Part shown: positions 1 to 9,927 of the stretch, in pieces
How the letters are laid out: every line of letters starts with the position of its first letter
How positions within the stretch are numbered: position 1 is the first letter of the stretch
Assembly: GCA_029245025.1 (NCBI GenBank)
Contig: JAQWQC010000006.1
Coordinates: 186,001 to 250,000 of the forward strand
DNA: 64,000 nt
Origin: Rhodospirillaceae bacterium
Lineage (GTDB): Bacteria > Pseudomonadota > Alphaproteobacteria > Rhodospirillales > Rhodospirillaceae
Direction of reading: 5' to 3'
Made by a program: the position numbers and the translations under genes
The notes under the pieces: model-generated
Databases searched by the model: none
What the model saw: only the letters and a program-made list of their open reading frames with translations
What the model was told of the DNA's origin: nothing

Positions 1-791
1 ACAAGAATTTGGCGCTTCATCTTGAGCGCGGCTGCGACCGGTTCGAAATAAACTTCGGTCTTTCCCGAGCCGGTTACACCTTCCAACAACGAAACAGAGA
101 ACCCCTGGCCGACGGCGCCAACGAGGTCTTCCGAGGCAGATTTCTGATCCGGCTCAAGCACAACGCCTGGGTGATCAGGGTCTGGCGGAGAGAACATCGG
201 CGGCGGCGCGGCAAGCACCGCGTCAATCGCGCCCGCATCGACCAATCCTTTGATGACGGAAGCGCTAACCCCAGCGGTTTTTGCAAGTAAGCCCGCGCCA
301 GCAAACGTGCGAGTACCAAGTGTATCCAAAACTTTGCGGCGGGCGTCTGTGAGTTTGAGTTTCGGCGGTAAATCTTTTGCCTGGATCAAGTGGGTTTCAG
401 AAACCTGTGGTTTTAGACCCCGCGAAGATCGCAGTGCCATTCGCAACACCACACCCCTGGGCTGTACTGTGTAATCGGCGACCCAATCTATAAAAGACAG
501 AAGAGCTTTTGGCAGGCGCGGCAGATCAAGGCAGTGAACGACCTCTTTTAATTTTGCGGGGTCGATCCCTCCGTCTCCAGCGCCCCACACCACACCAACG
601 TCAAATCGACGGCCGAGAGGCACTTCCACGAGATCACCAGCGGCGACAGAAACACCCTCCGGGACCAAATAGTCATAGGCGCCCTCGACCGGCAGCGGCA
701 GAAGTACCGCCACACGGTCGCCAGGACCGAATGAGACTGGTATATCCTGTGGCACAGGGGTCGGGTCTAAGGGAGCACTTGATTGTATCAT
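1..791 (-). CDS. priA: Primosomal protein N' (replication restart helicase PriA), N-terminal part; runs off the left edge
   Basis: Reverse-strand translation [46 protein letters not shown]...[22 protein letters not shown]; PriA N-terminal domain plus Walker [13 protein letters not shown]. Confidence 0.9.
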   Translation of the reverse strand, partial: MIQSSAPLDPTPVPQDIPVSFGPGDRVAVLLPLPVEGAYDYLVPEGVSVAAGDLVEVPLGRRFDVGVVWGAGDGGIDPAKLKEVVHCLDLPRLPKALLSFIDWVADYTVQPRGVVLRMALRSSRGLKPQVSETHLIQAKDLPPKLKLTDARRKVLDTLGTRTFAGAGLLAKTAGVSASVIKGLVDAGAIDAVLAAPPPMFSPPDPDHPGVVLEPDQKSASEDLVGAVGQGFSVSLLEGVTGSGKTEVYFEPVAAALKMKRQIL

Positions 792-854
792 GGTGCCCTG
801 GTCATATCACATCGAGCCGCTTTTCGAGACAGAGGGATCACTTCAGGAACTGCC

Positions 855-1514
855 ATGAAATTTTTTATCGACACTGCTGACATTGAAGAAATTAAAGACC
901 TGGCCTCAACCGGTATGGTTGACGGGGTCACAACCAATCCCTCTCTGGCGGCGGCGTCCGGAAAGTCTTTTCTCGATTTGATTAGTGAAATCTGTGCCGT
1001 AGTTGATGGACCGGTCAGCGCCGAAGTGACCGCTACAGACTTCGAAACGATGATGAAAGAAGCCGCAGTGCTGCGGAAGATCGCGCCTAATGTCGCGATT
1101 AAGGTGCCGCTGATTCCAGATGGTCTGAAGTGCTGTAAGGCTTTGTCTGATGACGGCGTAATGGTGAATGTCACTTTGTGCTTCTCGGCCAACCAAGCTT
1201 TGCTTGCCGCCAAAGCGGGGGCCGCATTCATTTCGCCGTTTGTCGGACGATTGGACGACATCGGCACCGACGGCATGAGCCTGATCGACGACATTTGTGA
1301 CATCTATGCCAATTACAATTTCTCAACCGAAGTCCTGGTCGCATCAATCCGTCACCCGATGCATATTCTTGAAGCTGCCCGTCTGGGCGCTCATGTCGCC
1401 ACTATGCCGCCTAAGACGCTACGGCAGCTGTATAAGCACCCTTTGACAGACAAAGGGCTGGACGCCTTTCTCGCTGATTGGGCCAAATCTGGCCAATCGA
1501 TTTTGGACAGCTAA
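855..1514 (+). CDS. fsa: Transaldolase-like / fructose-6-phosphate aldolase (TalC/Fsa family)
   Basis: [31 protein letters not shown]...[18 protein letters not shown]; canonical small transaldolase family; internal ATG at 855 preferred to ORF start 783. Confidence 0.93.
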   Translation: MKFFIDTADIEEIKDLASTGMVDGVTTNPSLAAASGKSFLDLISEICAVVDGPVSAEVTATDFETMMKEAAVLRKIAPNVAIKVPLIPDGLKCCKALSDDGVMVNVTLCFSANQALLAAKAGAAFISPFVGRLDDIGTDGMSLIDDICDIYANYNFSTEVLVASIRHPMHILEAARLGAHVATMPPKTLRQLYKHPLTDKGLDAFLADWAKSGQSILDS

Positions 1515-1517
1515 TCG

Positions 1518-2246
1518 GTGACCGATAAAACGTCAGATACAGCGCCACCTGAGAAAGAGGGTCCGACTGAAATTGAGGTGCTGAACTACCTCACAGCGCA
1601 TCCAAAACTGTTACTCGACAATCCTAAGCTGCTTGCAGAAATTGCACCAGACCGTAGATTTGAGTCTGGAACCGTTGTCGACATGCAACGCTTTATCGTG
1701 CAGCGCCTGCGGCGACAAGTCGATGAGCTGAAAGCGTCAAGCAAACACCTTATCACCACCACCCGCGACAATATGTCGATTTTAGAAAAAACGCACGACT
1801 GCGCCCTAGCTATTCTTTTCGCAAAAGACTTTGTAGAGCTCGAACGGGTGTTGGCGGAAGAGATCCCGTTGTTTCTCGGTGTTGATGCGGCTGCTATCGG
1901 CATCGAAGTGAACCCGGAAGACAATGCCATGCTGCCAGAGGGCGCAGACACTACTCTTCGGCTCATGACACCTGGAACCATCGACATGCTGATCGGCACG
2001 GATGCGCCGACGCGTTTGCGAACCAAGGCTGATGGTGGCACAGCGCTCTATGGCGCAGCAGAAGGCCTGGTCACATCTGATGCTTTGGTGCGTCTCGCGC
2101 CAACCGGAAAAATGCCTGTGGGTGTGTTTGCAGTCGGCAGTCGGGATGAAGGCTACTTCTCAGAAGATCAAGGAACGGAGTTGCTCGGCTTCTTGGCCGA
2201 AGTCGTGCGCTACGCCGTGGCGCGCTGGTGGCCGACGCAGGACTAA
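1518..2246 (+). CDS. DUF484 family protein
   Basis: GTG start; EVLNYLTAHPKLLLDNPKLL... and GAF-like C-terminus; immediately upstream of xerC as commonly seen. Confidence 0.88.
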   Translation: MTDKTSDTAPPEKEGPTEIEVLNYLTAHPKLLLDNPKLLAEIAPDRRFESGTVVDMQRFIVQRLRRQVDELKASSKHLITTTRDNMSILEKTHDCALAILFAKDFVELERVLAEEIPLFLGVDAAAIGIEVNPEDNAMLPEGADTTLRLMTPGTIDMLIGTDAPTRLRTKADGGTALYGAAEGLVTSDALVRLAPTGKMPVGVFAVGSRDEGYFSEDQGTELLGFLAEVVRYAVARWWPTQD

Positions 2247-3202
2247 TTACCTTTGCCGTCGCGCAAGACGTGACGAAGGCCATCGCCGACTGGAACCGCT
2301 GGCTGGAAAGCGAACGCCGCGCGAGCACGCATACCTCGGATGCTTACCGACGGGACCTTGCTACCTTTTTTTCTTTTCTCACCGATCACCTAGGCTGTGA
2401 ACCAGCCCTAGAAGATTTGCAGGATCTAACGCCAGCCGACTTTCGGAGTTATTTGGCAAGACGGTCGGCGGAAGGCTTGGCACGATCCTCAATTGCCCGA
2501 TCCATGAGCACCTTGCGCAACTTCTTCCGGTTTCTCGATCGCGCGGGCACCCTACACAACCCAGCGATTGATGCCGTACGCACACCTAAAATACCAAACA
2601 GCATCCCCAAAGCCCTAACGCCGGATGACGCCCTCGCAGCAGTTAAAGCGGCTGGAGAGATGCAAGATGAGCCCTGGCTGGCCAAACGAGATATGGCGAT
2701 CATGCTACTGCTCTATGGCTGTGGCCTACGTATCAGTGAAGCCTTAGGCCTCAATGGCAGCGAAATAAGTAGAGGGGGAACCGCAGGCAACAACAGAGAG
2801 GACACCCTACGCGTGGTCGGCAAAGGCAACAAAGAGCGTATCGTTCCGGTGCTACCTATTGTCTCAGATGCGATTAGGTCCTATCGCGCGAGCTGCCCTC
2901 ATGGCATTGCTGACGAAGACCCACTGTTCGTCGGCAGCCGCGGCGCACGACTCAATCCCGGTGTGGTGCAACGACAAGTGCGCAAAATTCGCGCCCTCCT
3001 CGGCCTTAGTGACAGCGCCACCCCCCATGCCTTTCGGCATAGTTTTGCTACCCACCTTCTGGCAAAGGGCGGTGATTTGCGGACTATTCAAGAACTGCTC
3101 GGACATGCATCTCTATCAACCACGCAGCGCTACACCGCCGTCGATGAAGAAAGACTGCGTGCGGTATATGACGACGCCCACCCGCGGGCGAGAGACAATT
3201 AA
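2228..3202 (+). CDS. xerC: Tyrosine recombinase XerC
   Basis: SAM-like N-terminal domain, LLYGCGLRISEALGL, TPHAFRHSFATHLLAKGGDLRTIQELLGHASLSTTQRYT (R-H-R-H/Y motif). Confidence 0.93.
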   Translation: MADAGLITFAVAQDVTKAIADWNRWLESERRASTHTSDAYRRDLATFFSFLTDHLGCEPALEDLQDLTPADFRSYLARRSAEGLARSSIARSMSTLRNFFRFLDRAGTLHNPAIDAVRTPKIPNSIPKALTPDDALAAVKAAGEMQDEPWLAKRDMAIMLLLYGCGLRISEALGLNGSEISRGGTAGNNREDTLRVVGKGNKERIVPVLPIVSDAIRSYRASCPHGIADEDPLFVGSRGARLNPGVVQRQVRKIRALLGLSDSATPHAFRHSFATHLLAKGGDLRTIQELLGHASLSTTQRYTAVDEERLRAVYDDAHPRARDN

Positions 3203-3203
3203 A

Positions 3204-3572
3204 TTACCCCCCGAAGGCCCAGCTCGTGGGATAGGGGGTAAGTTGTCCTTTCGAGGCGAGCAGCAATCCGCGCAGGGAACGAATAATAAACCACGCCAAG
3301 ACATCTATCATCGCAAACCCCCAGAGCCACAACACTAGTCCACTGGGTGACGCCACCCCCACCACTGCCAGACCGAGCACAAAGAACGCCGGAAACACAA
3401 TTACCACACCGAATAGAACGTAGATCCAGGCGGTGCAGGTTTGAAACCAATAGTGGCTTTAAATTTGAGCTAGCACGAGTTTGTTCTGGTCGTATGCAAT
3501 GGCTAGGCTGGCCAGCAAGATCGGGCCAAAAAATATGCGTAAGAGAAATAGCGCATAGACCAGCTGCACCAT
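3204..3572 (-). pseudogene. DUF4870-like small membrane protein interrupted by an in-frame TAA (3459..3461)
   Basis: Reverse frame reads (PDPR)MVQLVYALFLLRIFFGPILLASLAIAYDQNKLVLAQI*SHYWFQTCTAWIYVLFGVVIVFPAFFVLGL...RSLRGLLLASKGQLTPYPTSWAFGG*; SHYxFQxxTxWI and C-terminal RxxxGL...YPxSWxFG match the DUF4870-like layout on both sides of the stop. Confidence 0.6.
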
Positions 3573-3611
3573 GCGCGGATCAGGCGATACCTTTTCGATC
3601 TCTGATATGGG

Positions 3612-4412
3612 TTAATCCCACGGCCCTTTGGAGCTAGACTTGCTAGACCTCGACGACGGCACGCTGCCGCCACGTCGGCGAGAGACCGCACGCCGGGTTT
3701 CGACTGCAAAAGCACGAGACGCCCGTTTGCTGAACAGGGGCACACCAGGTTTGCGCATCTTGAAGATGAGAACCACGCCGGCAATGAACCCACCGATGTG
3801 CGCAAGGAACGCAACGCCGGGCTCGCCAGGGTTGGTGCCAACTTGGCTGATCAATTGCCCGAGGAACCAAAAACCGAGCACGATCCATGCGGGGACATTA
3901 ACGATGGTGATAAAGATGATCAGCCAAACAAACACTTTGATGTTCGCGCGCGGGTGAAGAATTAGATACGCGCCAAGCACCCCAGCGACAGCACCGGAAG
4001 CTCCAACCATGGGAACCGTTGAATCTGGTGCGGCAATGCTTTGAGATAACGCCGCAGCAAGCCCGCAGGTGAGATAGAAGATAAGGAACTTAAAGCGACC
4101 CATGGATACTTCCACGTTGTCACCGAAAATCCAGAGATAAAGCATGTTGCCACCGAGATGCGCCCAACCACCGTGCAAAAACGTGGACGTGAAAATTGTC
4201 ATCCACGCCGGTAGCGGAGCGATCATGGGATCAATCTGCGCGGTGCCGAACAGATCTGCCGGAATAATGCCGTAGGACAAAATAGCCAACTGAGCGGAAC
4301 GCGGATCAAGCCCCTGCTGCCAGAAAAACACCGCAACGCAGGTGCCAATGAGGCCCCAGGTTACGACAGGTGTGGTGCTGTGGGGATTGTCGTCACGGAT
4401 GGGTAAGAACAT
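3612..4412 (-). CDS. Rhomboid family intramembrane serine protease
   Basis: FLHGGWAHLGGNMLYLWIFG, GASGAVAGVLGAYLILHP, HIGGFIAG: rhomboid HxxxN / GxSG / H motifs. Confidence 0.9.
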   Translation of the reverse strand: MFLPIRDDNPHSTTPVVTWGLIGTCVAVFFWQQGLDPRSAQLAILSYGIIPADLFGTAQIDPMIAPLPAWMTIFTSTFLHGGWAHLGGNMLYLWIFGDNVEVSMGRFKFLIFYLTCGLAAALSQSIAAPDSTVPMVGASGAVAGVLGAYLILHPRANIKVFVWLIIFITIVNVPAWIVLGFWFLGQLISQVGTNPGEPGVAFLAHIGGFIAGVVLIFKMRKPGVPLFSKRASRAFAVETRRAVSRRRGGSVPSSRSSKSSSKGPWD

Positions 4413-4627
4413 AGAGGTAGAATAGAGCACCGGAGTAGGAAAAAGAAGAAAAGTCGATTCCACTTCTTATTCGAATTCAATCCACGAAGAACGAGTCGAT
4501 GCACCACCGGTTTTTCCTCACTTTATATAGCAATTACTAGAGGTTATGAGATTATCAAACGACTATGGATCAGGCTGTGCAGACAACCCTTTGACTCTTC
4601 TCCCAAAATAAGGACGCTGATGAAACC

Positions 4628-5434
4628 ATGCTGTATCGCGCCTACGCCGACGGTCCCTTCGGGCAAATTCATTTTCACGACACCCGAGACGGTGTGCCGC
4701 TAGTTTTATTTCACCAGGCGCCCATGTCGTCGCGCCAGTTTGAAAGCGTCTACGACCTATTGGCAGAGCAAGGCGTGCGCGGCATCGGTATCGATATGCC
4801 TGGTTTCGGTAAATCCGACGCAACCAACTTTTTGCCGCGCATTGAAGACTACGCCCGTGTAGTGCCGGACGTCTTAGATAATCTCAATATTGAGTCTGCA
4901 TTTGTGCTGGGGCATCACACCGGTGCCATGGTGGCGACAGAAGTTGCGTTGCAATTTGGTAGCCGTGTTATTGGCGTCATTCTCAATGGTCCCCTGCCTC
5001 TGACTGCTGAAGAACGAGAGGCAGGCTTGAAATATGTCGAGACTAATGAAAAGGGCTATCACCCAGAAGAAGACGGTAGTCACTTCCTCAAACTGTTTGC
5101 CAACCGCATGGGCTACGCCACAGCAAACACAGATTGGACGCTGGCGACCCGCTATATCGTCGAGCAACTCTCAGGGCTGGGACCTTTTTGGTACGGCCAT
5201 CACGCCGCGTTTCAATACGATCACGGCAAGACCATTCCCCAACTCACCCACCCCACTCTGGTGCTGACGAATACCGGGGACGCTATTTACAAGAATGCAC
5301 TAGATGCCATCGCCCTTCGACCGGATTTTTCCTTCGCCGCCATCAACGGCGGCACGATTGATATTATTGATGAAGAACCGGACCAATGGGTGGCGCATGT
5401 GTCTCAGTTTATTCGAGACACCCTAGCCAACTAG
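4628..5434 (+). CDS. Alpha/beta fold hydrolase
   Basis: VPLVLFHQAPMSSRQFESVYDLLAEQGVRGIGIDMPGFGKSD...LGHHTGAMVATEVALQF. Confidence 0.8.
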   Translation: MLYRAYADGPFGQIHFHDTRDGVPLVLFHQAPMSSRQFESVYDLLAEQGVRGIGIDMPGFGKSDATNFLPRIEDYARVVPDVLDNLNIESAFVLGHHTGAMVATEVALQFGSRVIGVILNGPLPLTAEEREAGLKYVETNEKGYHPEEDGSHFLKLFANRMGYATANTDWTLATRYIVEQLSGLGPFWYGHHAAFQYDHGKTIPQLTHPTLVLTNTGDAIYKNALDAIALRPDFSFAAINGGTIDIIDEEPDQWVAHVSQFIRDTLAN

Positions 5435-5456
5435 CCGCAAGTCTATAAGTGTGCCG

Positions 5457-6389
5457 TCAGGTCTTCGGCACCGGCTTGCGCATCTTTGGATAATCCGTCC
5501 ACAAGCTGTAGCGACCTTCCCACGGCGCGCCAGACTTAAACAAATACGGATGAACCGACTCAATCATCTGACGGGTGGAATCGGAAATCGTATCCAGTGA
5601 CGAGAGTTTTGCCCCATTGGTGTTCCACACCAAGTGACCTGGCGTTTGCCCCATCAGCAACCACGGCCACCACAACATCCCCACACTCATGGAATACGTG
5701 GAGGATGCATTGACCATGGTGGGGTCAGCCATCTCACGAAACAGACCGTTATTGGTGGTCTTCTCCGAATACAGAAGATCAGGCCCCACATATTCCAACG
5801 GCCACTCTTCTGCGTTCAACGGGTGTTTGGCATAAACGCCGGACGAATACCGCGACATCCAAATGCGCTCACCCGCTTGGTGCCAATCAAGTTTGTAGGG
5901 ATTGTCGGGACCATAGCGAGAGACCCATTCGCCATCGTGACGCCGAAAGCTTGGGCCGTCGTCAGTCCATAGAGCCTCACCCCGTCCTTCGCGTTGGTGG
6001 AAGGGACGCACCATCCGGCCGTTCAGGGGGTTCTCAAATTCGTTCAGCGCTTCGGTTTCTCCTGGACGGTGATAGACCGTGCCTTCCCAAATAAGAATGC
6101 GGTGTCCCTCGGGAACCATCTCGACGTCGCGGCGAATGAGAGTCGTGGTTGAGACCAGGTTGACGATTTCCTGGCCCGGCACCATGGCTTCGAGTGTTCC
6201 GGCGTAGGTGTAGTAGACAGTTTCCGTCGCTAGACTGGCATGCAACTTAAGAAACGCGCGGACGTGTTCCGCGGACGTTTTGTATTCCAAAACCGGCAGA
6301 GTGGAATCAGCGCGCGCCTCTCCAGCGGCCAGCGCAGCCGGGACAGCACCCGCGGAGGCTAGAACGTTGCGGCGTGTGAGCTCGGTCAT
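5457..6389 (-). CDS. DUF1838 family protein with Tat-type signal
   Basis: MTELTRRNVLASAGAVPAALAAG signal; YTYAGTLEAMVPGQEIVNLVSTTTLIRRDVEMVPEGHRILIWEGTVYHRP. Confidence 0.75.
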   Translation of the reverse strand: MTELTRRNVLASAGAVPAALAAGEARADSTLPVLEYKTSAEHVRAFLKLHASLATETVYYTYAGTLEAMVPGQEIVNLVSTTTLIRRDVEMVPEGHRILIWEGTVYHRPGETEALNEFENPLNGRMVRPFHQREGRGEALWTDDGPSFRRHDGEWVSRYGPDNPYKLDWHQAGERIWMSRYSSGVYAKHPLNAEEWPLEYVGPDLLYSEKTTNNGLFREMADPTMVNASSTYSMSVGMLWWPWLLMGQTPGHLVWNTNGAKLSSLDTISDSTRQMIESVHPYLFKSGAPWEGRYSLWTDYPKMRKPVPKT

Positions 6390-7228
6390 GGCGTCGCGCC
6401 TCCCCTTTTCACCGCGAGAGGCGGCATATCGCCACACCGCGGATCATGAAAGTTGATGGTGTCGGTTTCATAGCTGCGCTTGCACAGCCAATGATCCAAT
6501 TGCGGCTTCATGGTTGGATCATCGATGATCATAATCTTATTGATGCACGCCTCGTTGCCTGTGCAGCCGATAATCTGATCGATCAGGTCGCCACGCCAGA
6601 TGCCTCCAAAGCTGCTGAGGTCTGTCGACAAATACGACGTCCCCGTACGTAAACCGGAGTCCGGGTCGTCGGGGCCGCCGGGTATCAATGCGCCGATGCG
6701 GATGATGGTATAGGGCACACCGGACCCACGCAGAATATATTCGGCGACCGTCATATTCTTCGCCACCGTGTAAAGCGGTGGACTCAATGGGCACTTTTCG
6801 CGCGGCCGGTCGTTGCAGCCACCCCCCAGGATGAGAAACTGTTTCACACCCATGCGCTTGGCCAACGGTACGAAGTTCTCGTACAGCCGCGTGTAGCTGA
6901 CTTGATCGGTGACATCGAGAATTTGAATGGTGTCGATGATGACACTGAAGTTTTTGCCGTCGAGCGCCACCGCCACTTCATCTTCTTTCATGGCGTCGCC
7001 GACCACATACTCAACAGGGACACCTTCAAGCCTGCGGCGGTTTGTAGAAGGTCTTACAAAGGCTGTGACCTTGTCGCCACGGGCGATAAGAATTTTGGCA
7101 AGGGTTGAACCGGTTTCCCCGGCACCGCCGATGATGAGCACGTTCTCTTGTGCGGTCACCGGATGGGACAGGGAGAGCACTGCAAGAAACACCGAGCTCA
7201 CCAGAATTCGAAAACCAGACCTAAACAT
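6386..7228 (-). CDS. NAD(P)H-binding / NmrA-like SDR protein with signal peptide
   Basis: Signal peptide, then VLIIGGAGETGSTLAKILIARGDKVTAFVRPS, YTIIRIGALIPGG. Confidence 0.75.
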   Translation of the reverse strand: MFRSGFRILVSSVFLAVLSLSHPVTAQENVLIIGGAGETGSTLAKILIARGDKVTAFVRPSTNRRRLEGVPVEYVVGDAMKEDEVAVALDGKNFSVIIDTIQILDVTDQVSYTRLYENFVPLAKRMGVKQFLILGGGCNDRPREKCPLSPPLYTVAKNMTVAEYILRGSGVPYTIIRIGALIPGGPDDPDSGLRTGTSYLSTDLSSFGGIWRGDLIDQIIGCTGNEACINKIMIIDDPTMKPQLDHWLCKRSYETDTINFHDPRCGDMPPLAVKRGGATP

Positions 7229-7337
7229 CGTGATCGCCCCTTATTCTGTTGCATGAAGTAGAGCGGCCCGATGCCAAAGGGTCAAACCTGAGGTCGTTGG
7301 TCATCCATCAGCCGACGCCCTCCGTACACATTGTGAT

Positions 7338-7784
7338 ATGCCCTTACCTCCGGATTGCAATGCAGAATTTAAGCCACAGCTGGCTCCACAAGACATGCTG
7401 GAGCTAGGTGTTTTTGGCGGCTGGTACTTTGAAGATGACACCACCGACCTCCCTGCCGAGTGGTTAAAGACAGCCAAACTCAGTGAATCCGGCTTCGACC
7501 TTTCATTCAATTACTTCAAGGTGGCTGCTGGACAGTCGCGGGACGTCTGGCAAGCGAAAGGGTGGATCACGCCCGAAGACCCTTTGGGTTGGTTTCAGTG
7601 GTATTGCCGATATACCCAGGGACGACGGTTAGACGGCACTGACGATTTCCAGATTCGACGTTGGAAAGCGTTTGGACCACGGCACATTGGGGGCATCACA
7701 GCCAACTGTGAGCCCGGCAACATTTGGTGCCGCCCCCGCCAACGCCAAGCTCTCCTGCAGTGGGCCTATGATCCATTCTTCTAA
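7338..7784 (+). CDS. Conserved hypothetical protein (~148 aa, Trp/Tyr-rich)
   Basis: MLELGVFGGWYFEDDTTDLPAEWLKTAKLSESGFDLSFNYFKVAAGQSRDVWQAKGWITPEDPLGWFQWYCRYTQGRR; coherent soluble-protein composition and no overlapping better ORF. Confidence 0.65.
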   Translation: MPLPPDCNAEFKPQLAPQDMLELGVFGGWYFEDDTTDLPAEWLKTAKLSESGFDLSFNYFKVAAGQSRDVWQAKGWITPEDPLGWFQWYCRYTQGRRLDGTDDFQIRRWKAFGPRHIGGITANCEPGNIWCRPRQRQALLQWAYDPFF

Positions 7785-7803
7785 GATCATCAGACCCCAG
7801 TCA

Positions 7804-8688
7804 TCAGCTCTCTGAGGCACGGTCCGACGTGATTAAATAGATGCCACTGGCAATGATTACGGCCGCGCCGCCGTAAACCAAGAGCCCCGGCACAACACCC
7901 CAAATCAACCAGCCAAGCAGGCTTGCCCACAGCAAAGCTGTATAGTCGTACGGCGCGACCACCGCCGCTGGCGCCATGCGAAAGGCTTGGCTTATCAATG
8001 CCAGGCCCAAAGTGCCGGCCACAGCGGTGCCCAAAAACAAGAAGACATCACTGAAGATTGGCGTCGGCCATTCACCTAAAACCGTAAAGGCTGAGAACAC
8101 AGCTGCGAATGCCGTCATATAGAACATCATGGTCCACAGGCTGTCGCGCTTATCGATCCAGCGGGCGCTCACCATAACCAGGGCATAAAGAACAGACGCT
8201 TCAACCGCGAGCAGAGAGGCCACTTGGAAAGTGACGGCCCCCGGCCGCACGATGATGAGAACGCCAACAAAACCCACGATGATGGCAGCGGCGCGACCCC
8301 AGCCGACGTGTTCTTTTAAGAGGGGCGCAGAAAGCCCCGCGACAACAAGAGGAGACGCAAAGACCAGGGCCGTTGCCTCCGCCAAAGGCAAAGTTCTGAG
8401 ACTAAGGATAAAGGCAAAGGATGCAGCGACACCCAGCACACCCCGGAACGCGTGAACGGGCAAGCGGGCTGAACGCAAGGCGTGGCGGCCGTCGATCACA
8501 CACACCAGAGCGATGGTCAGGGGCAGTGCGATCAGACTGCGCACAAACACGATTTGGAACGGGTCGTAGCGGGCGACCAGCCATTTGACGATGGCGTCGT
8601 TAGTGGCCAGAAACAAAACCCCGGCGCACATGGTCATGATGGCAGCGTACTTTGATGACCCTTCAGCCAGAGACCGGTCGGAACTCAT
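7804..8688 (-). CDS. DMT superfamily transporter (EamA domain)
   Basis: About 10 hydrophobic segments; ATNDAIVKWLVARYDPFQIVFVRSLIALP; start overlaps upstream stop (TAATG). Confidence 0.85.
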   Translation of the reverse strand: MSSDRSLAEGSSKYAAIMTMCAGVLFLATNDAIVKWLVARYDPFQIVFVRSLIALPLTIALVCVIDGRHALRSARLPVHAFRGVLGVAASFAFILSLRTLPLAEATALVFASPLVVAGLSAPLLKEHVGWGRAAAIIVGFVGVLIIVRPGAVTFQVASLLAVEASVLYALVMVSARWIDKRDSLWTMMFYMTAFAAVFSAFTVLGEWPTPIFSDVFLFLGTAVAGTLGLALISQAFRMAPAAVVAPYDYTALLWASLLGWLIWGVVPGLLVYGGAAVIIASGIYLITSDRASES

Positions 8689-9923
8689 TACTCTATCGCT
8701 GCGGCTTCACGCACCATGTTGATCAGCGAGGCATTCATCAGAAAGGCCTTATGGCGTTTTGGGTCGTTTGCGGTTTTGCGCATTTCTTCAAAACGGGCAT
8801 TGGCTTTTGCGGGGTCTTTGGCCTGCAAGGTTTCTTTGTTCTGGATCGATTGAGCCTGCACGTACTTTTCAGCCAGAGGACGGCGCTGGCGATCATACTG
8901 AGCGAACAACGCCTGCTCATCGGTCACCTCACCGCGCCACACCTGACAAACTTTTTCTGCCAGGTTGAGTCCATCAGCAATACCTGAATTCATGCCCATG
9001 CCGCCCAGCGGGTTGTTGATATGCCCAGAATCACCGGCGAGCATGACTCGGTTCTTGTGGAAGCTCTCTGCGACGCGCTGATGAACTGTGTAGAGATTGC
9101 TATGCACCATCTCTAAGTCTTTGGCGTAGGGAAAACAGGTGTTGATCATATTGCGGATGTAGGGCTCAGACGTCACAACCTCTTCCGGGTCATCGGTGAT
9201 AACCGGAAACAAATTGCGCCACATACCGTTCTTATTATCGGGCGCATCTGGGCCAGGAATCTTAAACACGGAACACCATTGCTCCGGATCGGCCAAATAG
9301 TTGCGATAGCGATAATCGTCTGCGGCTTCGTAATCAAAGTAGGAGGCGACGATGATAAAGCGCTCTTCCCACGTAAAGCCGGGGAACCCAATGCCTTGAG
9401 ATTTGCGCACGGTTGACCGTCCACCGTCACAGCCGATAACAAAGCGTCCACGCCAGCTTTGAGTCTCGCCATCCGGGGTTTCGGTCACGACTTCCGCATA
9501 GTCGTCTGCGTTCACCACTTCCGTCACCGTATGTTCGCGGTGGAATTCAAAATGCGGGAATTTTTCAGCCGCCGCCAAGGCAATGGCGACAGTCTTGTGT
9601 TGCTCAAGCTGCACGGCGTAGGGGTGATTGCTCTCATCGGACAGCCGTCCGAAGTCGAATTCAGCGAACACTTCGTTAGTGGTGCGATAGCGGTATTGAA
9701 AGTACCGCGCAGTCAGACCCTGCTCGATGATGGTGTCGGTGATCCCGACCGTATCGAGCAAGTCCAGAGTCGAGGAATGGGTGGTTGCGGCACGGTGGGC
9801 CGTGGGCGTCTCTGCCTGTGCGTCTAGCACAACAACCGGGATATCCAGCTGCGCCAAACGTAAGGCGGTGATCATCCCAACCGGGCCACCCCCAACAACA
9901 ACAACGCGGTCCTGATCAGTCAT
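8688..9923 (-). CDS. FAD-dependent aromatic-type monooxygenase
   Basis: VVVVGGGPVGMITALRLAQLDIPVVVLDA; GCDGGRSTVRKSQGI; VMLAGDSGHINNPLGGMGMNSGIADGLNLAEKV. Confidence 0.88.
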   Translation of the reverse strand: MTDQDRVVVVGGGPVGMITALRLAQLDIPVVVLDAQAETPTAHRAATTHSSTLDLLDTVGITDTIIEQGLTARYFQYRYRTTNEVFAEFDFGRLSDESNHPYAVQLEQHKTVAIALAAAEKFPHFEFHREHTVTEVVNADDYAEVVTETPDGETQSWRGRFVIGCDGGRSTVRKSQGIGFPGFTWEERFIIVASYFDYEAADDYRYRNYLADPEQWCSVFKIPGPDAPDNKNGMWRNLFPVITDDPEEVVTSEPYIRNMINTCFPYAKDLEMVHSNLYTVHQRVAESFHKNRVMLAGDSGHINNPLGGMGMNSGIADGLNLAEKVCQVWRGEVTDEQALFAQYDRQRRPLAEKYVQAQSIQNKETLQAKDPAKANARFEEMRKTANDPKRHKAFLMNASLINMVREAAAIE

Positions 9924-9927
9924 GATG

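Noticed and set aside
788-1303. Long antisense ORFs opposite good genes (e.g. 788..1303 -, 12998..13648 +, 54853..55593 +, 57093..57653 +)
   Set aside because: They are shadow ORFs of strongly supported genes with low-complexity, Arg/Ser/Pro-rich translations and no recognisable motifs.
2228-3202. Tyrosine recombinase gene as sign of an integrated mobile element
   Set aside because: Sequence and the DUF484 neighbour match housekeeping xerC; no att-like repeats, tRNA or other mobility genes nearby.
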